Counted from the stretch's first letter, positions 13,609-23,556 are shown. The stretch: DNA of 26,971 bases from Dipetalonema caudispina (GCA_013365325.1 JABVXV010000553.1:1-26971); one strand, 5' to 3'. Numbers and translations are program-made. The notes: a model not told the origin generated them from the letters alone.

Positions 13609-15073
13609 ATGAGACGTTTCGGATTGGAGCCAATTTGGACATCAGAAGATACGAGGAATGCTATTTTGGCAAGCCTGATACCTGGTACCACTGCTTTTAC
13701 AGCATTTGCTGTATTTGCTAATGATCGCAGCGTTGTAGATTGGTGGACAGTAAGTACTATTTTTGATTTTGATTACCTGAGCTAATGTTTTTATTCAGCA
13801 AATATCAGTTGGATTCTTTTTTTTTTTCCTTTCATTTTGCTCATCCTTCAATGAATTTTGGCCAAATGCACATATTCTTTCAGCGGATTATTCCTCCTGG
13901 TTAAAAGTTTAACAGTTAAGCTTTACAGCTGTTGTTCATTCCAGTATATTTCGGTACTGAAATATTTTTTAGCACGCAAAGAAGCCGGATTGGGCTCCAA
14001 AGGACCCAGTGGTATATTCTCTTCTTGATATTGCGACACTTAGCCCTTTGGGATATGCATCATATCTTGTTTACAAGAATGGAGGTGGTAAGTTTACCAT
14101 ATGGCCTTGATAATTCTAAATTCTTATTTAGTTTAGGCCAAACGTAAAATTTTTTTCTTTTTAAACCGGTGTAAAATATTTTAAGCGACCTCAAGCTCCA
14201 TGTAGAATGTCAGGCTGGAGCATGAGAATATTAATTTTGATTCTGCTGCTCTGCAAATTCTATTTTTGTATATTTTACAGGTTTACAGTACACGGATACG
14301 AAAATGGCCCTTGGATTATATGGGTTAAACATGGTTTTTGCTCTCACAACAATTCCTTTAATCAAAAAGAGAAGTTTTACTTCCGTAAGTAATTTGTACT
14401 TTGGTTACTGATTTGTCTCGTACCCCTTGAAGAACGAACAGAATTATTTATTTTTCTAAAGTTAAAGCCAATTTTAGATCCTTCAAGTTTAGTTAAATTC
14501 AATCATGATTTAGTTGTTTCGAAATACTGTGCTTTTGAATGCAACAGCAATTGGCGCAGCACTCGCGTTTTATAAGGTTCGTTCCGAATTTTTTTGCTTC
14601 TGAGACACTGATTAGTTGGTAATCTATCACTCTATGACCTCTTAGTTCCTGTTCGATAAAATCCCAAAAGAAAATTATCGATTTGAAATAAGCTGCAAAT
14701 TTCTCAAATATTTAGTTCATTATTCGTGTTGTTATTGAAAAAGAAGATAAAACTAGTAAAATACGGGATTTGTTTTTTTTTTTTTCATATCTGTTTATAT
14801 ATATATATATATATATATATATTATGTATCCCAAGGAATGAGCTGAAAGTTGTTAATCCTACAGTTTTACTTTGATACACATTTACTTTCAGATAATGCC
14901 GTTCGAATCGTTTAGGAGTTGTTAATGTTGTTGTTTATCGTCAGTTTCTTTTTTATTCAAATTTTCAGATCGACAGAACAGCTGGTCAACTTTTGCTTCC
15001 ATACGCTATTTGGACTGGATTTTACGCTCTTCTTACTTATTCGATGAGTAAGGAGAATGTGCCGGAACACTAG
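13609..15073 (+). CDS. TspO/MBR family translocator protein, tandem copy 4
   Basis: Five coding exons: 13609-13749, 13973-14087, 14281-14384, 14514-14576, 14969-15073, giving 175 aa, the usual TSPO length. An in-frame TGA nine bases upstream fixes the ATG, so this copy has no separate short first coding exon. Family marks: W10-TSEDT, helix 1 about 17-36, DWW (44-46), KKPDWAPKDP (50-59), SPLGYASYLVYKNGGG (71-86), ALGLYGLN (95-102), a fourth helix with NATAIGAALAFYK, and PYAIWTGFY (152-160). The CRAC-like motif L163-T-Y165-SMS-K169 is intact. Codons are less AT-biased than in copies 1-3. This copy is the best candidate for the conserved nematode TSPO orthologue; lipid or porphyrin transport at the outer mitochondrial membrane is inferred from the family. 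Confidence 0.88.
14796..14822. repeat. (TA)n microsatellite
   Basis: About thirteen TA units in the last intron of TSPO copy 4. It is a simple repeat. Confidence 0.9.
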
Positions 15074-15119
15074 TTTTGTTTAAAGACAGGTAGAATATTT
15101 TAATCATTTTCAGTAACAA

Positions 15120-15302
15120 ATGGGCGATAATTTGCAAGTTAAAAGAAAGAGGCATAAAGTTCCATTTCTCTTGATGCCTATGCTTTACTTCGTTTCTTTA
15201 ATCTTTATAAGAATTATCGTTGAAGGATTTCAAGAAAGACTTGTATTTTTTTCTTCCCACTGCTGTTTTGTCTTTCAGTTACTCATCACTTACATTTTCT
15301 GA
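15120..15302 (+). CDS. Small putative membrane protein, tightly downstream of TSPO copy 4
   Basis: The ATG at 15120 lies 46 bp after the copy 4 stop and 6 bp after an acceptor-like TAATCATTTTCAG. That is the arrangement of a trans-spliced downstream cistron in a nematode operon. The 60-residue ORF has a basic N-terminus (VKRKRHK, about 8-14), one hydrophobic segment (about 15-35), then EGFQERL. Alternatives: a GT donor at 15243 could end the exon after residue 41 and join, in phase 0, an acceptor at 15596, giving a protein of about 54 residues. The basic-hydrophobic-amphipathic layout is that of small mitochondrial inner-membrane proteins such as SMIM4-type factors, but I do not recognise the gene. 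It could also be chance sequence. Confidence 0.35.
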   Translation: MGDNLQVKRKRHKVPFLLMPMLYFVSLIFIRIIVEGFQERLVFFSSHCCFVFQLLITYIF

Positions 15303-15596
15303 CTGATGGCGTAAGCGTTCGGTGAGCATACTGGGACTTCCCATAAGTGGAGTATAGTTCCAAATGCGGTGCATTTCTGAATCACCTTATCTCTTTGTTC
15401 CCCGAATGATTCTTGTCGCTTGCCACATTTCTTGTTCAAAACTTCCGAAACTTGTATACTGCCATCATTGAACACTATTAAACTGTTGTCATTGAGAATA
15501 ATTAAATTTCAGATTCGATTTTTTTTTAATAATTTAAGAAAAATTGTAAAATTATAATAGCACGAAATTAAGTCTAATTTTTTAATCTTTTGTTAG

Positions 15597-15756
15597 TATT
15601 ATCAACAATCGAGAATATTATGGAATAGTCCGGATTAAGCGTTGTGGAATGATTGCAGTTTTTATGGCTTATCGTGGACTAACTGTGTGGAATAGTTATT
15701 CGGAAATTCGAAATAATCCGCGCTTCGGAATCCTTGTAGATGATACAAATAGATGA
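15597..15756 (+). CDS. Candidate exon or small ORF between TSPO copy 4 and SMN
   Basis: Behind an acceptor-like TCTTTTGTTAG ending at 15596, an open frame of 52 codons runs to TGA at 15754-15756. Its sequence is not AT-rich junk: it has KRCG, a hydrophobic patch MIAVFMAYRGL, then SYSEIRNNPRFGILVDD. The phase requires an upstream exon ending after two codon bases, which I could not find; alternatively ATG 15649 starts a 35-residue peptide. Read in another frame, the same acceptor gives a short C-terminal exon for the ORF at 15120. No family is recognised. Confidence 0.22.
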
Positions 15757-16735
15757 CATATCTCTTCTTACGGCGCTGAAATCTATCATCTTTACCTGAT
15801 TCCGGCCGTTATTCATTAACTACTTTTATATTGTTACTTGTGCTGTATCACTTTGTTGTCCGGAAGGTGTTAGATATCATTGCTATTATCGACTAATTAC
15901 TGATTAAAATGTTGTAATTTTGATAAGTTCGTATGCCACACATTCTCATATAATATTCGTTGATAAACTTTATAATGCTAACTTCCTTCTTTGAGAAAAC
16001 GAATGATCATATCCAATGAATTTGCACTACCTTTATTTTTGTTTTCCTTTTCACTGATGATTTACTCTTATGGATACAGTTTGAAATGAATATAGTAAGA
16101 GAATCATAGTTTGGGTTTTGAAGAAGATAGCCTATTTTAACCCGAATCTTTCGTCGTAACAATTAAGAAATGTACATGATGAACAAAATTATAGCTCGGA
16201 ATGCGTTCTTTTAGGTGGGATTTTGTAGCAAAAAACTGCGTTTGTGGTACTAAGTTGAAATTAACAACTACCGGAGTAGCTGTCCTGTCAGAGTGGCACC
16301 ATGGAACATCATGGAGTACCATTGAAATGGTGTTGATGCTAGTCAGTTTATTTTTTACAGAGATTACTTCCGATACCGAAAGTTGTTTATTGCTTGGGTT
16401 GCCGGATTCAGGATGGGTTTCGATGGCCCAAATAAGGCAAATGTTGTTTATAGAAAGGTATATTCTCAGACGATGGTTTTTGGTATGATGACGCTGAAGT
16501 TTTAGCATTCATGAGATATTCATTCTTGTCCCATATGCGTTTTTTTTTTTAATATTCTACAAGAAGAAAACCACTAATTTGAATCTAACCGGTTCCCATT
16601 TTTACTGAATTTAAGTTTCCAAAATCAAGATACATCTTTTCCATCTCTGCTGTAATAGTCCATTTTAAAAAATCCCATAAATATGAAGGGGAAGTCGTTA
16701 TTTTTTACTGAAGTGCTTTCTTTTTCTTTCTGTAG
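15757..16735. other. 5' region of SMN with unassigned ORFs
   Basis: Base composition is less AT-biased than in most spacers. Overlapping ORFs occur on both strands at 16137-16508 (123 codons minus, 95 plus). Their length is about what chance allows in a window this size and no family is recognised. The first SMN exon should lie here. Two phase-0 candidates are 16301-16315 (MEHHG, in a good GCACCATGG start context, after TGTCCTGTCAG) and 16086-16094 (MNI, after GGATACAG, with a GTAAGA donor). Confidence 0.45.
16301..16315 (+). CDS. Candidate first coding exon of SMN
   Basis: ATG in GCACCATGG context, five codons (MEHHG), then a GTACC donor in phase 0, matching the phase-0 start of the next exon. 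An acceptor-like CCTGTCAG lies 10 nt upstream and could take a spliced leader. The weak donor and the rival micro-exon at 16086-16094, which has a better GTAAGA donor, keep confidence low. Confidence 0.3.
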
Positions 16736-19700
16736 GCAGATCTTGAGGATGCAGAAAATGAAGATGTTTGGGATGATAGTGCGCTGATTAAAATGTACGA
16801 TGAAATGATCAGTCGAACATATGTTAGTTCTCAATTTTGTTCTTTTTCTAAAATTACGTAGCACTCATGCACTTGATTCCTTTCAAATAGCCATGTGCAG
16901 TTCATGGAACTCAGTGCGTGCGTGCAGTATACTTATTGAAACTCCAACATGCATATGCGTTGAACATAGTTTCACAGTGAAAGTATTTTCTTACATGCAG
17001 TATGTCTTAATTACCTTACACAGTAGATCATCATGAAATCTTAAAAGTTGTTACCATATAGAGGTTTTGTTCAGGAGAACTTTTGGGATCATATCTGAAA
17101 GCTATTACCTCCCGGAACTGCCAAATAGTAAGGAAGCAAATTTCAGGATTCTCTTGGTGCACAGTGCACTTTGACAACGAAAAAGAAGAAAAAATTTCGC
17201 AAAACTCCTAAAATAAAGGTCCATTTGTTCCATTATTGTTATCTTCCATTTGTGTTTCAGTTTTAGTTGGTCATAAGCACATAAAATATAGCTGGATTTA
17301 TTTAAATGAATGATCTCAAGTATTGGGTTGGAAAATCGCAGGGAGGGAGAAAATATCTGGGTTTTTTGTATGCCTTCATTTTGATATGTTGCAGTCTTGC
17401 TTTATGTAGTCACCAGTTGAATTAAAGATAGTTCAGAAAAGGGAGTATTAAAGTTTTTATTTGTGCAAGAAAGGTAGTTCCGGAAATTTCATTTGTGCAT
17501 CGAATAGTATTTGCCATTTGTTGTTTAGATAAAAATTTCATATAGAGAAGTTTATAAAATATTATAACAATTTTAATGTTTTTAGTGGCATGTAGGTGAT
17601 CACTGTATGGCACCTTATTATAATGACCAACTGTGGTATCCAGCGGTTGTTAAGAAACTTGATTTGGATGACGGTAAATGTGACGTGCTTTACGATGTTT
17701 ACGATGAATTAGCACGTGTTAGTATTGCGGATCTCACAAAGTGAGTGAATTTTTCTGCACTGCTTAAATATATGGTTGAAAATGGGTGTTAAGTGTCTAA
17801 ACCGAACATAGGAGTATTTGTAGAAGATTTTAAAATAGAGTTTCCCCGTCAAAATTTTTCTTCTACTTTTAATTTCTAATTAATGCCGACATCTGACTGG
17901 CGAAATGCTTGCGGTCTATTCATGAAATTTCGATAAACTGAAAATGTGATGCTTATATATATTCTGTACTGCACATATCCTCATGTTGACAGATGATTAA
18001 GAAGCCAGAACATTGCTGTGCATACTGTTATCATTAAACTTATGAATAAGATATACTCGAAAGTGTTAGACAAACAGCAGTGGCTTCCTTTATCCTGGAA
18101 TACTTTCGAATGGAAATAGTTTCTTCAGATTTTGTTCTGGTAAAAAGTATCACTTAGGAGAAGAGAATGGAAAGCGTAAATTTTCAGCCTTAGTGAAGTA
18201 TATAGTTGTCACATATATTTGTTTCAAAAAAACGAATTCTACTAGAAGTCATATTAGAACGAAATGAAGATGGAACTTGGAGATTCTTAAAAATAAAATT
18301 TTTCGAAGTAGGAGGGATGTAGGTTTCTGAAAGTGAATAGTTTTGCCTTTGTTAAGTAATTTGTATATGGTAGAGCTAATGGTCCTGATAACCTAGTTTG
18401 TTTCAAACTGCAGTAAGCGCTTTTCATTCTATGAAAAGAGTACTGTTGCTGCTGTGCAAAGCTATGTTTACAGTCTTGTGGTAATTACCGATTTGTTTGG
18501 TTACTCGTAGTGCATTACATTGGAGGACTTGATGTTGGGACGTATAAACTATCGATTTTTTATGACGGATATTAGATAAATTTCGAATCGATTTCTCAAT
18601 AAAATTTTCTGCCAAGTTTTTGGCAGAAGAAGTTTAAGGAAGAATATATTAGCGTAGTCAAGATGCCTTTTGCTTGAAGCTCTGTTAAAAAGAGAGAAAG
18701 AGTGCGAAGGAGAGGAAAAAAGAAAGACGGATGGAATAAATATGAGGGAGGATGATACTATTTTTTATATTTATGTTTGAAAATGTAGCAGTTTGCGTAA
18801 ATTGGATTCTTTTTAGAATCTCAGTTGCTTTTCTTTATTTCATTTCGCGGTTGTTTCATTGAAAGATCTTTGAGTGGCACTAAAATAAGCGCATGTTTGT
18901 TTCCCAATAATTATTAAAAATCAAAGTATCTGATTTCCTTTTTCTTCATCCCAACAGAAGATGTTAGTTCTAGTACGTTTTCAAGCGTTTTCCATACTCG
19001 CAGGAGGTTGCGTACGAGGCCATCAGTGCCACGTATGGGACGCGGATACGGCTGGCTTAGTTTTTCACGTTTTGCCATACGTCCAACAAATTTCGGTACT
19101 GAGCAACAGCAACAACAGCCGCAACAATGTCGTAAGCGTAAAACTAAGAGATATTGCCCCGAGTGGACAAATGTTATGCAAATGGAGCGTGGAGATAAGA
19201 GACGGAAAAAGAATCAGCAAACATTTGCCAAATTTTCGAAAACTGCTGTCTTCCAGAGAAGCGTTGCGTTTGATTTGCCACGAACTGCCTACCTGATGCA
19301 TATATTGGATAATCTCAGACATCAGAAGTGAGCTTTTATGTGGTCCTTCGTCTTGCACTGATAATATGTAACGGTTATATCCAGTCGTTACTTTACTAAA
19401 ATTACCCGGAAAGGTTTTTCCATGGTTTGCATCCAAATTGAATATGGACTTCTTCGCGATACCATCCCATTTGATGAGAAGCTTTGTTGTTACCGGCCAT
19501 TATTCCGTTTAATCCCATTCACATGCAGACAGATGATAGTCTGCATTGCCTCCAGTTAATAGTATCACTACGGCAAATATCTGATTAATTGCATAAGACT
19601 TCTAGATGGTTCTACAAAGCTATTCTTTCTTTCTGGCTCCTAAATCCTGTTGACATATTGAATTAAAAAGCTTTTAAAAGAATTTTCTATCCAGGTAGAT

Positions 19701-20827
19701 ATATGCAAATTTTTCGAATATATTTTGTTTTCAAATTATCCTAAATAGAAGTAGTTAGCTATTTTCTATCCTTCTGTAGTTGATCCTTTCCTCGGTTTTA
19801 ATTCATCTGTCAACTTGAGAAATTCAGTACGTTTTTCTTATCTTTCAATTTGTACATTTGTTCTTTAACGTTTTGAATTGATCAGGCCAGTGGAGAATGA
19901 CGAGGAAGGTACATCGGAAGGAAATACCACCCAAGAAACGTATGACACGGAAGAAAAAGTGTTACAGATAAATCAGAATGCAACGAAGAACTTCACTTAT
20001 ATGCAGTCATCATCGACAGATCAACATACTTCCGTAAGTTTTCTTTGTACTTTTTCCCCAGCTTTGGAGGAAATCGATAGTATTGTTGTTAAGTCCTAAA
20101 AACCCGCTGATGTCTGTTGCATCGCATAATTTAAACTTATTAATTGGAAATGAGAAAAGTGCTTGTACGCTAACAACATTTGTTTACTTGAAGTCATCAA
20201 ATTTGATATGATTCCATGTAAAAGAAGGGGAAAGAATTCCTTTTCCAGATTCCGTCGTTGGTCCCACCTCCACCGATAGCCTTTACCAATTTACCACCGC
20301 CGGATGATGACGAAGCATTGGCAAGTATGCTAATGTCGTGGTACATGACCGGGTACCATACTGGTTACTATCAGGTAAAGTACTTTTTCTCCTCTCGTAT
20401 TATTGTTATTGTCATCTGATCAGTAGCTTATCTTATGATCCTGAAGTCTGAAGGAGAAATTCTTATCTCTTCCTAATAATACTTGATAGTGTCGATCTGT
20501 GGTAAGAGGATCACGACCACAGGCACCGCCGATTATACAGTGGTGTGGGTTGATCTCTGATGCATGCGGATATGTTGATCGTGCTTAAGGAAGGCTTCAT
20601 TAAAGCCCCATTTATTGATCAACATAAAGCAAATTACTGCGAATCAATAAAATCTGAGATTCTGCGGAAATAATTAGGTTAAACGTAATGTGAATTAGGC
20701 TTTTAATAGTTCCATTGACCTCAGCGCTATCCTCATTCGGCAATATTTGATAACGATGGAACCAGTGAAATCATAACATTTCCAGGCTATGCAAGAGAAA
20801 AAGAAGAAAGCAGGAAAGAAAGTGTAG
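16736..20827 (+). CDS. smn-1: Survival motor neuron protein (SMN), first exon unresolved
   Basis: Seven exons: 16736-16822, 17147-17218, 17586-17740, 19004-19327, 19886-20033, 20249-20374, 20786-20827. Together 317 residues plus an unresolved start; without the fourth exon, 209. SMN oligomerises and, with Gemins, loads Sm proteins on snRNAs in cytoplasm and nuclear bodies. Domains in order: Gemin2-binding motif [13 protein letters not shown] (11-23); Lys-rich segment [14 protein letters not shown], like the basic region of human exon 2b; Tudor domain from W54 (WHVGDHC...YPAVV...VLYDVYDE...IADL, 54-103); acidic Asn/Glu linker starting PVENDEE; Pro-rich [22 protein letters not shown] box [17 protein letters not shown]; Lys-rich tail. 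All splice phases agree. The fourth exon is the doubtful one: it splits the Tudor domain from the linker and has no counterpart I know. Identity is very secure; the gene symbol follows the C. elegans name. Confidence 0.9.
18690..18760 (+). repeat. Purine-rich tract in an SMN intron
   Basis: About 70 nt of GA-rich sequence (AAAGAGAGAAAGAGTG, GAAGGAGAGG) lies upstream of the optional fourth SMN exon. Purine tracts can act as intronic splicing enhancers; no direct evidence here. Confidence 0.45.
20497..20522 (+). ncRNA. Hairpin 1 in the last SMN intron
   Basis: CTGTGGT (20497-20503) and ACCACAG (20516-20522) form a perfect 7-bp stem around a 12-nt loop. The surrounding 100 nt are unusually GC-rich for this window. 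With the hairpin at 20571-20626 it may form an intron-encoded structured RNA. No snoRNA boxes could be assigned with confidence. Confidence 0.3.
20571..20626 (+). ncRNA. Hairpin 2 in the last SMN intron
   Basis: TATGTTGATC (20571-20580) pairs perfectly with GATCAACATA (20617-20626). Inside, GGCTT and AAGCC form a second short stem with a CATTA loop. The 56-nt element resembles a bulged-stem hairpin as found in H/ACA RNAs or miRNA precursors. Identity is unknown. Confidence 0.35.
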
Positions 20828-21821
20828 CAGTAATTGTCAATATTATGAGAATCTGTTTTGCGTTGTTTGTTCATGTTTACTTTCTCGTTTCAAGTTTTCA
20901 CAATATTTGGTCTATTGATCGTGACCATATTTTTTATAATAAAGTTTGTAGAATCTTTTCGTTCCTCGAAGAATCATCCCTTCATTCCTCTAATGTTATT
21001 CATGTTGTTTATCTCTGACAGTGAGTGTTGAATCGCCTTCGATCTTTATAGAAAGTGAAATATTGATTACTAACTTTATTGTATGTTCACAACTACTTCG
21101 ACATATGTTTCAAGTTGTTGGTTAAACGTTTGAAAGTTTACTAGGTCATGAGATGGCTAGCTCACGATGTGTCTGGAAATGAATATGAATAGAAACCAAA
21201 CTCCTTTCTAAATCCTGGCTCCTCTTCATGAAAAAAAAAAAAATGGGAACTAAAATTACCTATTTAGCTCTTATCCATTCTTTCTGACCTACGAGTAATA
21301 CAAGGGAAATCCCGGAATTCTCTCCTCTTTTCGGGAACAAGCTTCTGTTCTCAGTCAAATGACATTTATGCATAATCCATTCATTCATTATCCGTAAATA
21401 ATACAGATAATTAATCAAACTATTGTTGCAAGTGGGAAGCTTTATGATGCATATGTGTTAGTCGTTCAAATCATCTACTTCGAGAAATTACTTGAGTCTC
21501 ACTCGCAAGTAACCAGCGGTTAATTATAAATTAGACTTTTCTTCAGCCAAAATAAAGGAAATTAATGGTACTAAAATACATGAAATGAATAAATGGGGGA
21601 TGATAAGACTGTCAATTTCGTCGGAGCCGTGCCATCAAGAGATTTTTCTCAAATATAGGCAAATTTTGTCATACACTGAATCATTCTAAAACGATGATCA
21701 GTTATTGAGGAAAAAAATGAGGAGCGAAGATTAGCTCCGATAGGAGGCAAAGAAGAAATGATATAAAGCAGAAGGCGTTATTTTGATTCATAAGCTTTTC
21801 CACTGTTGACAATGAAAGAAT
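20828..21821. other. Convergent spacer between SMN and SERF
   Basis: About 1 kb with the 3' ends of two convergent genes. AATAAA at 20938-20943 serves SMN, and another lies near 21552. On the minus strand the nearest AATAAA noticed is at 21075-21080, about 740 nt beyond the SERF stop. No further coding region is seen. Confidence 0.5.
20938..20943 (+). terminator. Poly(A) signal of SMN
   Basis: AATAAA lies about 110 nt after the SMN stop codon, followed by a GT/T-rich stretch. Position and context fit a nematode 3' end. Confidence 0.65.
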
Positions 21822-23331
21822 TCATTTCAGAGGATCGAATACTTGGAGCTTTTTATTTTTTTCGGCGCGCGCAGCCGCTTCTTCCGCTGCTTTCTTTGCT
21901 GCTGCTGCTTCCTGCTTCTTACGCATGATATCTGCATCTCGTTCCATCCTGTTATCCAATTTTACGCCCTGAAACTGACCTTCAGTAGTTATCGGTCAAT
22001 CAAACATTTCAGAAAAAAGACCTACATATGGTCAAGATTGTTCACCATTTAAATATCATCGCTTCATAGGTGCGTTCCTCATCTTTCTACCGCGAAAGAT
22101 GTTTTGATTGAACCATTTCATTTAGCTCATTAGTGATCGATTGACACACTTCAGCGATCACCGTGAGACACTACTTTTTTTTTCTCAGATTGCTTGTCGG
22201 TTGTGATACATTTCTGTCCTACACCAGCTTCATTCGAACGTCATCACTTTCATAACGACTAATGTTCAAGTCGAATTCCACAGAAGTTCATATTTGAACT
22301 AATAATAAATAATTCATAACAAAGTAAGTCTTTGCTCGAATCCGATACAGAAGTGTCCACCAGTTTCAGGAATCATGACATACTGGAACTTTCAGCACAA
22401 CACATGCCACTTCATTGATATTTCTGCATGCCAAGATTAGCTGTTCCTTAGACTTATTATCTTAAATACCCCTCAGCTTGAGCCTACCATTTTTCGCACA
22501 TGCGGATGTTATTTCCAGGACATTGAGTGAATCCTGGAATACCATTCTAGTACAGCTGTATCCGCAGTTTAGATATCAAGATATTGCTTAACTCAATTAC
22601 TCCCAAAATATTACGATATCACTTCTTTGATCGGTTAATACCGATCATATAATTCAAATGAATTCATTTCATAATTCTAGGTACGTATTAGTGAACGAAA
22701 AAGGAGGGCAAAACTGAAAATTTTAAAAAAAAAAAATGAAATTTTTCTCCTACGTGAAACAGTAACTAATAATTCACTAACATCCTGATGATGTTGTGAT
22801 TTCTTTTGCTGCTGCTGCTTTTTCAAATTTCTTTCACGGGCCAGTTCACGCTGATTACCACCTGAAAGTACATTTGCAGTTGCCTTTAGTTGATATTTGA
22901 ATGAATATTTCGTACAACTATACGCTAAAAAAAATGGGTTGAATAAAAATTAAATTTCTGCTTGAAATTTACTCTCCTCTCTTTTATTAATCTCTCTCAA
23001 CGTTATTTTTATCGTTACAATGGAAGAAGTTGCATGAAACATTCTGGCAACCTTATAATGACGGAAATATCAATATGAAATATAAAGACAACAAATACAG
23101 TGCTAATACAACAAAATGTGTGATAAACACTCATTTCTAACAAACTAAAATATCACAGATCGGATAAATATTGGATAAATATCTTTCCCCCCATATTCTT
23201 CGTTTCTTTAGGTAAAAAAGCCGAGAAAAAAGGGGCAAATATATACGTGTCTAAAAAAAGTGCAAAGAAAAAAGGAAAAAAAACGAATTAACACTAAAAT
23301 TGAAATATTTAAACAAAAACTTACGTGTCAT
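21822..23331 (-). CDS. moag-4: SERF/MOAG-4 small EDRK-rich factor (4F5 family)
   Basis: Three exons on the minus strand: 23331-23325 (7 nt, ATGACAC), 22861-22782, 21968-21822, joined through GTAAGT/CAG and GTTAGT/CAG introns, giving 77 aa. It starts MTRGNQRELARERNLKK, the 4F5 signature, followed by QQQQKKSQHHQD (18-29), then MERDADIMRKKQEAAAAKKAA and an Ala/Glu/Lys-rich tail ending VFDPLK. SERF proteins are small, charged and mostly disordered. MOAG-4 in C. elegans promotes aggregation of polyglutamine and other amyloid proteins, and binds RNA in other species. An acceptor TTTGTACAG sits one base before the ATG, indicating trans-splicing, which explains the 7-nt first coding exon. The gene is tail-to-tail with SMN. 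The symbol follows the C. elegans orthologue. Confidence 0.88.
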
Positions 23332-23556
23332 TCTGTACAAATATAATTAGTAGATGATGTAGACGAGAAATAATATATGTGTTATGTACAGGGAAATAGA
23401 TGAATGAATGGATTTGCGATCAGCGATAATATAATGTGTCTTTTGTCGAGGCTCTTACCTCTACCGCTACCACTAAACGATTCACTAAAATCAACGCTGA
23501 TCAATATAACGTTTCTTTCCCGTTAAAATGTTGTTATTTCACTGACACCTACACCT

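Noticed and set aside
16137..16508. A 123-codon minus-strand ORF overlapping a 95-codon plus-strand ORF
   Set aside because: The length is near what chance gives in 27 kb of this composition, no family is recognisable, and the two strands compete. Treated as SMN upstream sequence.
18961..19436. ORFs in other frames over the fourth SMN exon (111 codons plus, 123 minus)
   Set aside because: Only the 19008 frame has an acceptor and donor that both keep the SMN phase; the others look like shadows of a locally GC-richer segment.
22325..22345. tRNA B-box-like GCTCGAATCC
   Set aside because: No matching acceptor stem, anticodon arm or A box could be folded around it.
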